A stretch of DNA of 64,000 bases from Flavobacterium aquariorum (GTDB taxonomy: Bacteria > Bacteroidota > Bacteroidia > Flavobacteriales > Flavobacteriaceae): positions 186,001 to 250,000 of the forward strand of contig NZ_QKXH01000001.1 in NCBI RefSeq assembly GCF_003254745.1, in the 5' to 3' direction. Positions 7,786 through 16,427 of the stretch are shown here, in pieces (position 1 is the first letter of the stretch; each line of letters opens with the position of its first letter). A program made the position numbers and the translations under genes. The notes below the pieces were generated by a model. It was not told where the DNA came from, searched no databases, and saw only the letters and a list, made by a program, of their open reading frames with translations.

Positions 7786-8208
7786 CTAAAACCACAAGGA
7801 CCAAGGTATTCTGCTTAAAATAAGCACTAACCCTAAACCGTAAAATATAGAGAAGGTTTTGAATTTTGATTCGCTAGCAGTTAATTTTTTATGTTTTGAC
7901 CAACCAATCGTAATTAAAACGATAGCAATGATATTGATTAATGGGTGTTCCAATGAAGTTAAACGTAATGCTTTATCTGACATTTGTCCAAATGAGGCCA
8001 ATCCTAGTGGAGAAACAAAATACAAGATTATACCAACCAACAATTGAACATGCATTCCAATTAATCCGAACAAAGCAATTTTTCTGTCTTTTGAAGTAAA
8101 TTCTTTTTTAGAAGACATTCCTATTATGGCATTAATAACCGCGATAACAAGAACTAACAATGCAATATAAGCCCAACCTGAGTGAAATTTTTGTAAAATC
8201 GTGTACAT
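7786..8208 (-). CDS. Small four-helix integral membrane protein, cytochrome b-like
   Basis: This 140-aa protein has four predicted membrane helices (about residues 12-30, 44-65, 84-103, 118-136). Histidines lie near helix ends (FHSGWAY, GMHVQLL, SLEHPLINI, WSKHKK), an arrangement that could hold haem; similar flavobacterial proteins are often labelled cytochrome b. No certain function. It sits alone between the RlpA gene and the TonB receptor, each with its own terminator. Confidence 0.7.
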   Translation of the reverse strand: MYTILQKFHSGWAYIALLVLVIAVINAIIGMSSKKEFTSKDRKIALFGLIGMHVQLLVGIILYFVSPLGLASFGQMSDKALRLTSLEHPLINIIAIVLITIGWSKHKKLTASESKFKTFSIFYGLGLVLILSRIPWSLWF

Positions 8209-8250
8209 AAATATTTTTTTAATTTAAACAAATATAAGCAAAAAAGTCAT

Positions 8251-8288
8251 AAAAAAACCCCAATTCACTAAAAAGCGATTGGGGTTTT
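8251..8288 (-). terminator. Terminator of the TonB receptor gene
   Basis: An 11-bp stem (AAAACCCCAAT, 8254-8264, with its complement at 8278-8288) is followed on the minus strand by seven T. It lies 25 bases after the receptor stop. Confidence 0.85.
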
Positions 8289-8312
8289 CTGAACTGTATT
8301 TCGATTCTTTTT

Positions 8313-11129
8313 TTAGAAATCGTAACGTAAACTAAAGTTCCAAGTTCTTCCAAATCCGAAGAAAACTTGATTGACATTTGCTACACCATTGTAAAGCATA
8401 TTGTTTGAAGCATAAGTCCCTTTTGAACCCGCTGGTTGACCTGCTGCAACAGGAAGGTCATCATCAGCAAAGAAGTTAGATCTAGATTCAGCAATATAAA
8501 TTTTATCAAACACGTTGTTTACATTCAATCTGAAATTTACTGATTTATCTCTTTTTGCTCCTACAAGCATTTTGTATGAGAACCCTGCATCAACTAATCC
8601 GTAAGAAGGCAATTCTAAAGATCCTTTATTATCAACCTTTGTGAATTTTTCAGGAGAAATTGCTGCATATAAATGATTATTATAGTTATAATTAGCATCC
8701 AAAGTAACTCTTTCCAAAACCTCATAAGAAGCTCCCAAAGAAGCTGTCATTTGAGCAGCATCACCTACTTTAACCTTATCTAAATATAAAAGTGCTTTAC
8801 TCAATTCTACGTTAGCAGAATTGTATAATGTTGAATTAGCATTACCACTATATTCCCAGTTTCCATAAGAGAACATTCCATTAACTTTGAATTTATCAGT
8901 AATTCTAGCATTTCCTTCAAATTCAGCTCCCATGTGTGTTTCACTAATTCCTGTATAATCATAATATCCACCATTATTAGTAGTTGTATTAGAATCATTT
9001 ATTCTTAAATTTCTATCATCCCAAGTAGTATAATAAACATTTACATTGGCAGTAAAAATTTTAGAACGGAAACCGTAACCACCTTCAACACTCATGATTT
9101 TTTCATTTACCAAATATGGATTCACTATAGAAGCATTCCCAGGATAAACTGCATTAAAAAATGGTTGTTTTGAATAATATCCAGCATTAGCAAAAACATT
9201 ATGCTGTTCATTGATGTTATAGTTTACTCCTCCTTTTACGTTACCACCAAGTATGTTTTCGTAATCAGTAGAAGAAAGTGGATCAGAACTTAAATATTTA
9301 AAGTAATCCACTCTTTTGAAACCTTGTTGAGAAACAGCCCCTTGAATGAATGCAGTCAAATTATCTTTAGAATACTCTAATTGAGTAAAAGCGCCATACC
9401 AGTTTACATTTCCATCATTGTAAAAATTGATTTTATCTCCAGCTGTAGCATTTGAAAAAGGATTCCCAGAAGGACTCACAGTGTAGGTATTAGTCAAAAC
9501 TCTATTTGGATTATTCTTATCAGTGTTATCAAAATAAACATCTGCACCAAGCAAATTATTTAAATTTTGATAGTGAATACCCACATAAGTTCTAGCATCA
9601 ACCCCTAAATCCCAAGTTATGTTCTCTGTGAATTTTTTATTGAAATTGATTACACCACCATACCAGTCATGAGAATTGATAGATGAAATTTGAGAAATAC
9701 CTGAAGTACTATTATAAACATATGGATCAGTTGCTGTTCCAGCACCTTTTCTACCTGTATCTGAACTGTTTTGAAAATTACCATTAATTTCCGTTCTAGT
9801 TCTAGCCACTCCATTAATCATAACTGTTTGACCAGAGTTGTAGGCCTGAATTTTATCAAAATCCACTAAACCATCAGCAGTTCTAAAAGCATCTGCCGTA
9901 TAAGATGAACCTCTAACTCCTCCAGCACCTCTAGCTCCACCTCCACGGCCCCATGAACCATAAAGAACAGTAGATAATTTTGAAGTCTCGTTGATCTTGT
10001 AATCCCAGTTAAAAGAACCAATTGGTTTATGGAAATAGTTTCTAGTCATGCTAAACTTTTCTCCATTCAAATATCCCCAATCAGAATTGTATCTTATATT
10101 TGGCTCTCCATCAACTCCATATTTTTGATACTGAGCAATAGTAATACTTGAACTTCTTTGGTTATGCCATTGTGGTGCACCTGTAAAAGTAAATTGAAAA
10201 TCGTGTTTGTTGTCTTTTGTAGTATAACCTAAAGCAACAAAATAATTATCTCCAACAAAATCAGTTCCATCTACATATCCATCTCCCATTGTGTGGCTGT
10301 ATAAAATAGAAGCTGAAAGTCCATTCTCCAATTTACCTGTAGAATAAGAAGCTTGTGTTTTTAGATAATTTGCATTTCCAAAAGAAGACCCAATAGAACC
10401 TCCTTCTTTTTGATCAGAAGTTTTAGTCAATATATTTATTGTTCCTCCAACAGATGCAATAGCCAATTTTGAAGATCCTAATCCTCTTTGTACTTGCATA
10501 GCCGAAGTTACATCGGATAATCCAGCCCAGTTACTCCAATATACAGAACTGTTTTCCATATCATTAACAGGTACACCATTAATCATAACCGCAATGTTAT
10601 TTTGGCTAAATCCACGAATACTAATTCTTGAATCTCCAAATCCACCACCACCTTTTACAGCATAAACCGAAGGAGTGTTCTTTAAAACTTCAGGAAATTC
10701 TTGAGTTCCAAGTTTTTGTTGGATTTCTGTTGCTTTAATTGTAGAAACGGCAACAGGAGTTTTTCTGTCTTTTGCAACGTCTACAACAGTTGATTTAACA
10801 ACTATTTCGCTCAATTCATTTGAATTAGATACTAAAACAATGTTCCCTAAATCAGTAGTTCCATTGTTTGAAATTGTAAAATTAACGGCTTGGTTTTGGA
10901 AACCAATGTAAGAAATAATTAATTGTCCAGTGTTTACAGTAGAACTAATGGTAAATTTACCATCAAAACCTGTTGAAGCACCTGCCGATGTACCTTTAAT
11001 AGCAACGTTTGCTCCAGGTAATGGACTTTGTCCATCTGTGATAGTTCCAGTAATTTTTCCTTGTGAAAATACGGTCGAAACCATCAAAAACAGTAATCCA
11101 GAGAGTAACCAATTTTTCATTGTCTTCAT
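8313..11129 (-). CDS. TonB-dependent outer membrane receptor with carboxypeptidase-like leader domain
   Basis: The product is about 938 aa. It has a signal peptide (WLLSGLLFLMVSTVFSQ) and a carboxypeptidase-D-regulatory-like domain (GKITGTITDGQSPLPGANV). A TonB plug follows (ISIRGFSQNNIAVMINGVPV, VGGTINILTK), then a long beta-barrel ending in aromatic YDF. It imports a substrate across the outer membrane using TonB energy. No SusD partner is adjacent, which argues against a polysaccharide locus; siderophore, metal or vitamin are possible. The start is placed at 11129 (or ATG 11120) because a TAATTTTG promoter box lies at 11154-11161, downstream of an alternative start at 11207. Confidence 0.93.
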   Translation of the reverse strand: MKTMKNWLLSGLLFLMVSTVFSQGKITGTITDGQSPLPGANVAIKGTSAGASTGFDGKFTISSTVNTGQLIISYIGFQNQAVNFTISNNGTTDLGNIVLVSNSNELSEIVVKSTVVDVAKDRKTPVAVSTIKATEIQQKLGTQEFPEVLKNTPSVYAVKGGGGFGDSRISIRGFSQNNIAVMINGVPVNDMENSSVYWSNWAGLSDVTSAMQVQRGLGSSKLAIASVGGTINILTKTSDQKEGGSIGSSFGNANYLKTQASYSTGKLENGLSASILYSHTMGDGYVDGTDFVGDNYFVALGYTTKDNKHDFQFTFTGAPQWHNQRSSSITIAQYQKYGVDGEPNIRYNSDWGYLNGEKFSMTRNYFHKPIGSFNWDYKINETSKLSTVLYGSWGRGGGARGAGGVRGSSYTADAFRTADGLVDFDKIQAYNSGQTVMINGVARTRTEINGNFQNSSDTGRKGAGTATDPYVYNSTSGISQISSINSHDWYGGVINFNKKFTENITWDLGVDARTYVGIHYQNLNNLLGADVYFDNTDKNNPNRVLTNTYTVSPSGNPFSNATAGDKINFYNDGNVNWYGAFTQLEYSKDNLTAFIQGAVSQQGFKRVDYFKYLSSDPLSSTDYENILGGNVKGGVNYNINEQHNVFANAGYYSKQPFFNAVYPGNASIVNPYLVNEKIMSVEGGYGFRSKIFTANVNVYYTTWDDRNLRINDSNTTTNNGGYYDYTGISETHMGAEFEGNARITDKFKVNGMFSYGNWEYSGNANSTLYNSANVELSKALLYLDKVKVGDAAQMTASLGASYEVLERVTLDANYNYNNHLYAAISPEKFTKVDNKGSLELPSYGLVDAGFSYKMLVGAKRDKSVNFRLNVNNVFDKIYIAESRSNFFADDDLPVAAGQPAGSKGTYASNNMLYNGVANVNQVFFGFGRTWNFSLRYDF

Positions 11130-11153
11130 TCTTGTTAGTTTAAATATTTTTGG

Positions 11154-11161
11154 CAAAATTA
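11154..11161 (-). promoter_or_regulatory. -7 box of the TonB receptor promoter
   Basis: TAATTTTG on the minus strand matches TAnnTTTG, 24 bases before the chosen start codon. No clear TTTG is seen 19-21 bases upstream. Confidence 0.45.
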
Positions 11162-11370
11162 TAACATTTGAATCAATTAATGTTAAGAAAGCTTTAAGAA
11201 ATTGCACTTTTAATAACTTTTAGAGCTCGGAAAAGTATATTATAATTTTATCGTTAATGTTTTATCATTTTTACTAATTAAAGTTTAAAAAAATAAGAAT
11301 TTCACATTAAAAACAACAGACTAAATTCTCTTTTTTTTCCTCCAAAAAAAATTACCCCCCTTTATTCAAT

Positions 11371-11401
11371 AAAAAAAGCTCTGATTATAAAAAATCAGAG
11401 C
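11371..11401 (-). terminator. Terminator of pgi
   Basis: The 9-bp stem GCTCTGATT/AATCAGAGC (11378-11386 with 11393-11401) is followed on the minus strand by seven T (11371-11377). It lies 23 bases after the pgi stop. Confidence 0.88.
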
Positions 11402-11424
11402 CTTCAATTTATTTTAAAAGCAAT

Positions 11425-13068
11425 CTACTTGTTTTCTAAAAAATGATTCAATAAAAATTTAGTAGAACTATCGTGATTCTTAACTTGTTTTGTATGAATC
11501 TCTTCTAATATCGAATTAGCCAATTGTTTTCCAAGCTCAACTCCCCATTGATCGAAACTAAAGATATTCCAAATAATTCCTTGCACGAAAATCTTATGCT
11601 CGTACATCGCGATCAAAGAACCTAATGATTTTGGCGTTAATTTTTGAATCAAAATTGTATTAGTTGGTTTATTTCCCGTAAATACTTTAAACGGCAAAAG
11701 AACACTTGCTTTATCTGCACTTAGTCCTTGTTTATCAAACTCAGCCTGAACCTGCTCTTGTGATTTTCCGTTCATCAAAGCTTCTGTTTGAGCAAAAAAG
11801 TTGGACATTAATTTATCATGATGATCCTCATCACCATATAATGGTTTTACAAATCCAATAAAATCAGAAGGAATCAATTTGGTTCCTTGATGAATTAACT
11901 GAAAAAAGGCGTGTTGCGCATTCGTACCTGGCTCTCCCCAAATAATAGTTCCAGTTTCATAATTTACCGGTTTCCCATCACGTCCTACACTCTTACCATT
12001 ACTTTCCATCGTTCCTTGTTGCAAATAAGGAGCCAATTTTTGTAAATATTGTGTATAAGGAATCAAAGCTTCACTTTCGGCGCCAAAGAAATTATTGTAC
12101 CAAACACTCAATAATGCCAATGTTACCGGAATATTTTTGTCAAAATCGGCTGTTTTGAAATGCTCGTCCATTTCATTGGCTCCACTTAACAAATCATTGA
12201 AATTATCGAAACCTACCGCTAAACTTATAGAAAGTCCCACGGCACTCCATAAAGAAAAACGCCCTCCAACCCAGTCCCACATTGGGAACACATTGTCAGG
12301 ATTGATTCCAAACTCGGTTACTTTTTGAATATTGGTAGAAACTGCCACGAAATGTTTGGCAACATCTTCTTGACTGGCCGATTTTAAAAACCAAGCTTTA
12401 ATCGTTTCAGAATTGGTTAAGGTTTCCTGAGTGGTAAATGTTTTGGAAACAATTACAAATAAGGTAGTTTCAGGATTTAGTTTTTTAATAATTTCATTTA
12501 CGTGATCTCCATCCACATTGGAAGCAAAATGAACGTTTAAATGATTTTTATAGTATTGCAAAGCTTCAACTGCCATGACAGGCCCCAAATCTGAACCTCC
12601 AATACCAATATTAACGATATCTGTGAATGGTTTTCCAGTATATCCAGTTCTTTTTCCAGAAACCACTTCGTTAGTAAATGATTGTACTTTGTTTTTTACC
12701 GCATACACTTCCGGCATAACATTGATTCCGTCCACGTTAATCACGGCAGATTCTTTGGCACGCAAAGCAGTATGCAAAACAGCTCTATTTTCTGTTTGAT
12801 TGATAATTGCTCCCCCAAAATAATCAGAAATTGCATTTTTCAAACCTGTTTCGTCTGCTAACTCAAGCAACAAATCAATTGTTTCCTGATTAATTCGGTT
12901 TTTTGAATAGTCAACCAAAAAATCATTCCATTTCAAATGGAATTTTTCGGTTCTTGAAGAATCAGCTTGAAACATTGCTGTCATCGAAGCCTTTTGTATT
13001 TCATTATAGTGTGCCTGTAGTTTTTTCCAAGCAGAAGTTTCAGTTGGGTTTATCGTATTTAAAGCCAT
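11425..13068 (-). CDS. pgi: Glucose-6-phosphate isomerase
   Basis: This 547-aa protein matches the large bacterial/eukaryotic phosphoglucose isomerase type in length and motifs. These include [60 protein letters not shown] with the catalytic His, and [13 protein letters not shown] near the end. It interconverts glucose-6-phosphate and fructose-6-phosphate in the cytoplasm. It is a single-gene unit with its own promoter box and terminator. Confidence 0.98.
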   Translation of the reverse strand: MALNTINPTETSAWKKLQAHYNEIQKASMTAMFQADSSRTEKFHLKWNDFLVDYSKNRINQETIDLLLELADETGLKNAISDYFGGAIINQTENRAVLHTALRAKESAVINVDGINVMPEVYAVKNKVQSFTNEVVSGKRTGYTGKPFTDIVNIGIGGSDLGPVMAVEALQYYKNHLNVHFASNVDGDHVNEIIKKLNPETTLFVIVSKTFTTQETLTNSETIKAWFLKSASQEDVAKHFVAVSTNIQKVTEFGINPDNVFPMWDWVGGRFSLWSAVGLSISLAVGFDNFNDLLSGANEMDEHFKTADFDKNIPVTLALLSVWYNNFFGAESEALIPYTQYLQKLAPYLQQGTMESNGKSVGRDGKPVNYETGTIIWGEPGTNAQHAFFQLIHQGTKLIPSDFIGFVKPLYGDEDHHDKLMSNFFAQTEALMNGKSQEQVQAEFDKQGLSADKASVLLPFKVFTGNKPTNTILIQKLTPKSLGSLIAMYEHKIFVQGIIWNIFSFDQWGVELGKQLANSILEEIHTKQVKNHDSSTKFLLNHFLENK

Positions 13069-13094
13069 TTTAATTCTAGTTTTTTATAATTGCG

Positions 13095-13127
13095 CAAATT
13101 TACTGAAATAAGTTTGATTGGACTAAA
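13095..13127 (-). promoter_or_regulatory. Promoter of pgi
   Basis: On the minus strand TTTA (13124-13127) lies 21 bases before TAAATTTG (13095-13102), close to the Bacteroidota consensus. The pgi ATG follows 26 bases later. Confidence 0.6.
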
Positions 13128-13194
13128 ATCAGTACATTATATAACAATTAAATTCAAATTAAAAGAATAAATTAACTTGGTTTAAATAAGCTTA

Positions 13195-13224
13195 AAAATC
13201 GTGTTTCCTATAAATTGGAAACAC
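13195..13224 (-). terminator. Terminator overlapping the end of the M23 gene
   Basis: The 8-bp stem GTGTTTCC/GGAAACAC (13201-13208 with 13217-13224) covers the last codons and part of the stop codon of the M23 gene. On the minus strand it is followed by GATTTTTAA. Confidence 0.6.
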
Positions 13225-14425
13225 TATCCAATTCAAATTTAAGTGGCTCGATTTTCTTTAAGAAACGTTCTTTATTTTTAGGGTTCATTGGCTCTCCGTT
13301 TGGCAATTTCAATCGTAATGCATCAACTTGAACTCCATTTTTCCAAAAACGGTAGCATACATGTGGACCAGTGGCCAACCCTGTACTTCCTACCAATCCA
13401 ATAGTCTGTCCTTGATTGACATGCTGGCCCCGTCTTACCAATATTCGAGACATGTGCAAATATTGAGTAGAATACACTTTGTTGTGCTTTACTTTCACAA
13501 AGTTTCCGTTTCCGGCGGTATAACCTGTTTGTTCCACTATTCCGGCTGCTGTTGTAGAAATTGGCGTTCCATATGGCGCAGCGTAATCGGTTCCTTTATG
13601 GGCTTTCCATATTTGTTGAACGGGATGAAAACGATTAGAACTAAAATGAGAGGTAATGCGACTAAATTTGATTGGTGTCTTAAGGAAAAAATTCTTTAGG
13701 GTTTTTCCATCTTCGTCGTAATAATCAAGTTTACCTGAACCTAGATTTTGTTCAAATGGAAAAGCATAAATAATCTTCCCTTTATATTCAAAAAAAGCGG
13801 CTTCAAGACTATCCACTCCATCATAAATCGAATCATTAATGTATCTTTCAGTAAAGGTTAATCCGAATCGATCTCCTTTTTTAACTTTAAAAAAATCAAT
13901 AGACCAAGCAAAGATCTTAGAAATTCTCGTTGCCAAGGCTCCTTCAACATTAGCAGATTCTAAAGTCTCGGATAGTGAACCTTTTAACACTCCACCAATA
14001 GTCCGGCGTTTTAATGTTAAAGGTTTTGTCTTTTTATATGCCTTTGCAATTGAATCCCGTAAATCAACTACATAATAATTCAAAGCATCAGGTTGGTATA
14101 TAAAAACATCCAGTGTATTGGTTTTATTCTTAGAACGAAGTAGTGTGTAATGTTTGTTAATTCTAATCGTGCGTACATCGAAAGTGTCTTTCACTTGAGC
14201 AACAATGTCAAATACTTTTTTGTCTCCAATGTTTTGATTTTGCAAAATACTTCCAAAAGTATCTCCTGACTTTACGGAATCCTGTACCACATTAAAATCA
14301 GAAAATTTAAAACCAAAATCATTTTTTTTTGATTTTACAATTATTTGTTTTTCAATAACATCCTCACTCCTGTTACAGGATATCAAGGAAAACAGCACTA
14401 CCAGAATTACAATTACCTTCTTCAA
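13208..14425 (-). CDS. M23-family metallopeptidase lipoprotein with an altered HxH motif
   Basis: This 405-aa lipoprotein (lipobox SLISC, Cys17) has a C-terminal LytM/M23 domain. Visible residues are His276 and Asp280 (HKGTD), His324 (YLHMS) and the final motif GPHVCYRF. There the usual second histidine of HxH is Cys357; since that position is normally a zinc ligand, Cys may replace it. M23 enzymes cut peptidoglycan cross-links; LysM-like features in the first 150 residues (KSGDTFGSILQNQNI) would help bind the wall. It is the third gene of a unit with DUF3108 and tryptophan dioxygenase genes, starting 18 bases after the latter. Confidence 0.92.
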   Translation of the reverse strand: MKKVIVILVVLFSLISCNRSEDVIEKQIIVKSKKNDFGFKFSDFNVVQDSVKSGDTFGSILQNQNIGDKKVFDIVAQVKDTFDVRTIRINKHYTLLRSKNKTNTLDVFIYQPDALNYYVVDLRDSIAKAYKKTKPLTLKRRTIGGVLKGSLSETLESANVEGALATRISKIFAWSIDFFKVKKGDRFGLTFTERYINDSIYDGVDSLEAAFFEYKGKIIYAFPFEQNLGSGKLDYYDEDGKTLKNFFLKTPIKFSRITSHFSSNRFHPVQQIWKAHKGTDYAAPYGTPISTTAAGIVEQTGYTAGNGNFVKVKHNKVYSTQYLHMSRILVRRGQHVNQGQTIGLVGSTGLATGPHVCYRFWKNGVQVDALRLKLPNGEPMNPKNKERFLKKIEPLKFELDSVSNL

Positions 14426-14443
14426 GTTATCTCTTTTTAATCT

Positions 14444-15376
14444 TTAGTTTTCTACCCCCCAATTGGCCAATTCCTCTTCACTCCATAATTCCGGGAAGAA
14501 AATTCTCCTTTGGTATCTTGGGTGCATGTATTTTTTCCAATCACTTCCTCCCGTTGCCTCACCATCTCCTTTACCATTATCAATATATTTTCTGGCGGCA
14601 TTTAGATGACCCATTACCCAAGTAATATTTACTGTGTGATCATAATGACGCATGGCTTTCACCAATTCAGGATTTTCACGATCGGCTTCCGGTAATTGCT
14701 TAAATTTCTGCCAAAGGTTTATCGTGTTGTACTCTTCCATTTGGGTCAAAAATGCGGCTTTGTATTTACGTTCAAACTCTAATAGTAAATAAGATTTCTC
14801 ACCTGTTTGATGATCTTTACCCGCTGCTTGCCAATACATGTGATCCAAGGCGTGTTCGTAAGGCGTATTTCTATCAATAGTTGATCTAAAACGGTAATCA
14901 ATAAGGTTGATTAAATCAGTCGAAGCAATTTCTATCATTCTATATTGTGCACTTTGAAAACCGCTGGCTGGAGTTAGGGTATTTCTAAATTTCATATATT
15001 GTTCGACTTCCATTCCGTCTCCCATAATATCAAAAGAAGTAGTAAGCATATCGAAGTAACGACTAATTCTCATTAATCTCTCGGTAAAAAAATCAGTTGT
15101 CAGTTTTTCCGCATAGGAAATTTGATGCATTTCCCAAAGTACCATTTTAAAAAGTAATTCATTGACTTGATGATACATGATAAAAACCATTTCATCTGGA
15201 AGCGTTGTTCTTTGAATCTGTAAATTCAATAATGCATCCGTTTGAATGTAATCCCAATATGTAATAGGTTTGGACCAAAGCAATCCTTCGAGGTGAGTCT
15301 CCGTTTTTTGATTTATCTTTTGAAATTTTTGATCAATTTCATCTAAAATTGATGCAGTGGTATCATTTATTGTCAT
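14444..15376 (-). CDS. kynA: Tryptophan 2,3-dioxygenase
   Basis: The 310-aa length and motifs fit the haem-dependent dioxygenase. These include HLEGLLWSKPITYWDYIQT, LPDEMVFIMYHQVNELLFK, FRNTLTPASGFQSAQYR (substrate-binding region) and VNITWVMGHLNAARKYI with the likely haem-ligand region. It opens the tryptophan indole ring to N-formylkynurenine, the first step of the kynurenine route. The start overlaps the end of the DUF3108 gene by 4 bases, showing translational coupling. No other kynurenine gene is nearby. Confidence 0.96.
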   Translation of the reverse strand: MTINDTTASILDEIDQKFQKINQKTETHLEGLLWSKPITYWDYIQTDALLNLQIQRTTLPDEMVFIMYHQVNELLFKMVLWEMHQISYAEKLTTDFFTERLMRISRYFDMLTTSFDIMGDGMEVEQYMKFRNTLTPASGFQSAQYRMIEIASTDLINLIDYRFRSTIDRNTPYEHALDHMYWQAAGKDHQTGEKSYLLLEFERKYKAAFLTQMEEYNTINLWQKFKQLPEADRENPELVKAMRHYDHTVNITWVMGHLNAARKYIDNGKGDGEATGGSDWKKYMHPRYQRRIFFPELWSEEELANWGVEN

Positions 15377-16146
15377 TTTGATTTTAATTTAAACGGATTA
15401 TTCAATCCCTTGTATTCCTCCAAATCGGCTTTGATCGAACCCACCAAAAGGGTCGCTTTTATACGAACCGGTATCTTATTGTAGTCGTCTGAAATCCAAA
15501 GCGTTAAACTTTCCTCTTCCTTAAATATACGTCCGGACTGTACTAAAGGTCTAAAAATCATGGCAGAAACAACACCAAATTTAGTTGTAATATCTTCTCT
15601 ACCTATGAATTTTAACTTAAATTTTGTAGTTTCATTATCAAAAAACATATCAATAACTACTGATTCCCCTGCCTTAATTTTATTGATATTGGGATAATTT
15701 CGTAAATAATAAAACGAAGACAATATATCCTGAGTGTTTTTGGAAAAGTTAAATGATTTTTCAGTATTGTGTTTGTAATCTTTCACCAAGATTCTATTGG
15801 TCTTTTGGTTAAAAAAGCCTTCTTGATTTTTAGTATATCCACCTTCATTGATTTTTCGAACAAATTTATAGGGATTTCTAGTATCCTTATCTATATAACT
15901 TTCATAGACATCTTCTACATTAAAAAAGAATTTGGCCATCCCCGTAGAGAATCCTTTCCCGATTACATGATAAACGGGCTGACCGCTTAGCATTTCATCT
16001 TTGACCTCGATTGTAGCATAACCCGCGTTTATGATGCCATAATGCACTCTAAACTTTAGAAATTCACCCCCGGAAAAAGCCTCATCTTTTTGAGTATCGA
16101 AACCTAAAGTGATGACCACTAACAAGAAAATTATAATTTTTTTCAT
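15373..16146 (-). CDS. DUF3108 periplasmic protein
   Basis: This 257-aa protein has a signal peptide (MKKIIIFLLVVITLGF) and a beta-rich body typical of DUF3108: LKFRVHYGIINAGYATIEV near residue 30, then PYKFVRKINEGGYT and LTLWISDDYNKIPVRIKA near the end. Function unknown; the fold probably binds a lipid or a sugar chain in the periplasm. It is the first gene of a unit with kynA and the M23 gene. Its own promoter (16177-16208) overlaps the terminator of an upstream small RNA candidate. Confidence 0.85.
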   Translation of the reverse strand: MKKIIIFLLVVITLGFDTQKDEAFSGGEFLKFRVHYGIINAGYATIEVKDEMLSGQPVYHVIGKGFSTGMAKFFFNVEDVYESYIDKDTRNPYKFVRKINEGGYTKNQEGFFNQKTNRILVKDYKHNTEKSFNFSKNTQDILSSFYYLRNYPNINKIKAGESVVIDMFFDNETTKFKLKFIGREDITTKFGVVSAMIFRPLVQSGRIFKEEESLTLWISDDYNKIPVRIKATLLVGSIKADLEEYKGLNNPFKLKSK

Positions 16147-16176
16147 GGATTCGATACATTACAACTAAAATAACCT

Positions 16177-16208
16177 CAAATGTATTAAAACAAAAAAACT
16201 CAGTCAAA
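16177..16208 (-). promoter_or_regulatory. Promoter of the DUF3108-kynA-M23 unit
   Basis: On the minus strand TTTG (16205-16208) lies exactly 20 bases before TACATTTG (16177-16184), a full match to the Bacteroidota consensus. The upstream box falls inside the terminator hairpin of the small RNA candidate. Confidence 0.75.
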
Positions 16209-16223
16209 TTAATGACCGAGTTT
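16187..16223 (-). terminator. Terminator of the small RNA candidate
   Basis: The 11-bp stem (16196-16206 with 16213-16223) has one G-T pair on the minus strand but an A-C mismatch on the plus strand. The T run is also longer on the minus strand. Both favour minus-strand termination. Confidence 0.75.
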
Positions 16224-16305
16224 TTATGCTATTAACTAACCAAAAAACTATAAATTATGAAAATTTATATGAAACTAAGAAGGAAACCACCCCTTCCTGA
16301 TTTGC
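16187..16305 (-). ncRNA. Candidate small RNA of about 118 nt
   Basis: A minus-strand unit is bounded by a TACCTTTG promoter box (16311-16318) and an intrinsic terminator (16187-16223). Between them are two further hairpins: AGGAA/TTCCT (16281-16298) and TATAAAT/ATTTATA (16249-16269). The first transcribed bases, CACTCGC, also follow the promoter box of the tRNA-Asn unit. There is no minus-strand ORF of useful length. The next gene has its own promoter, so this looks like an independent RNA rather than a leader. Identity unknown; an Rfam comparison, including the Flavo-1 motif, would be informative. Confidence 0.6.
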
Positions 16306-16310
16306 GAGTG

Positions 16311-16318
16311 CAAAGGTA
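16311..16318 (-). promoter_or_regulatory. -7 box for the small RNA candidate
   Basis: TACCTTTG on the minus strand matches TAnnTTTG and is followed by CACTCGC, the same bases that follow the tRNA-Asn promoter box. No upstream TTTG is seen. Confidence 0.55.
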
Positions 16319-16427
16319 TTGTATAAATCGAGCTTTTCTTAACGAAAAACCAAGTTTAACACAACATTTGCAACTTTAAGGGTTATTTAACTATATTTTT
16401 TTTTGATAATTCAATAAAAATGAAATT

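Noticed and set aside
16258..16380. A 40-codon plus-strand ORF over the small RNA candidate
   Set aside because: It lies antisense to promoter and hairpins that explain the region, has no promoter of its own and is highly basic without a recognisable motif.
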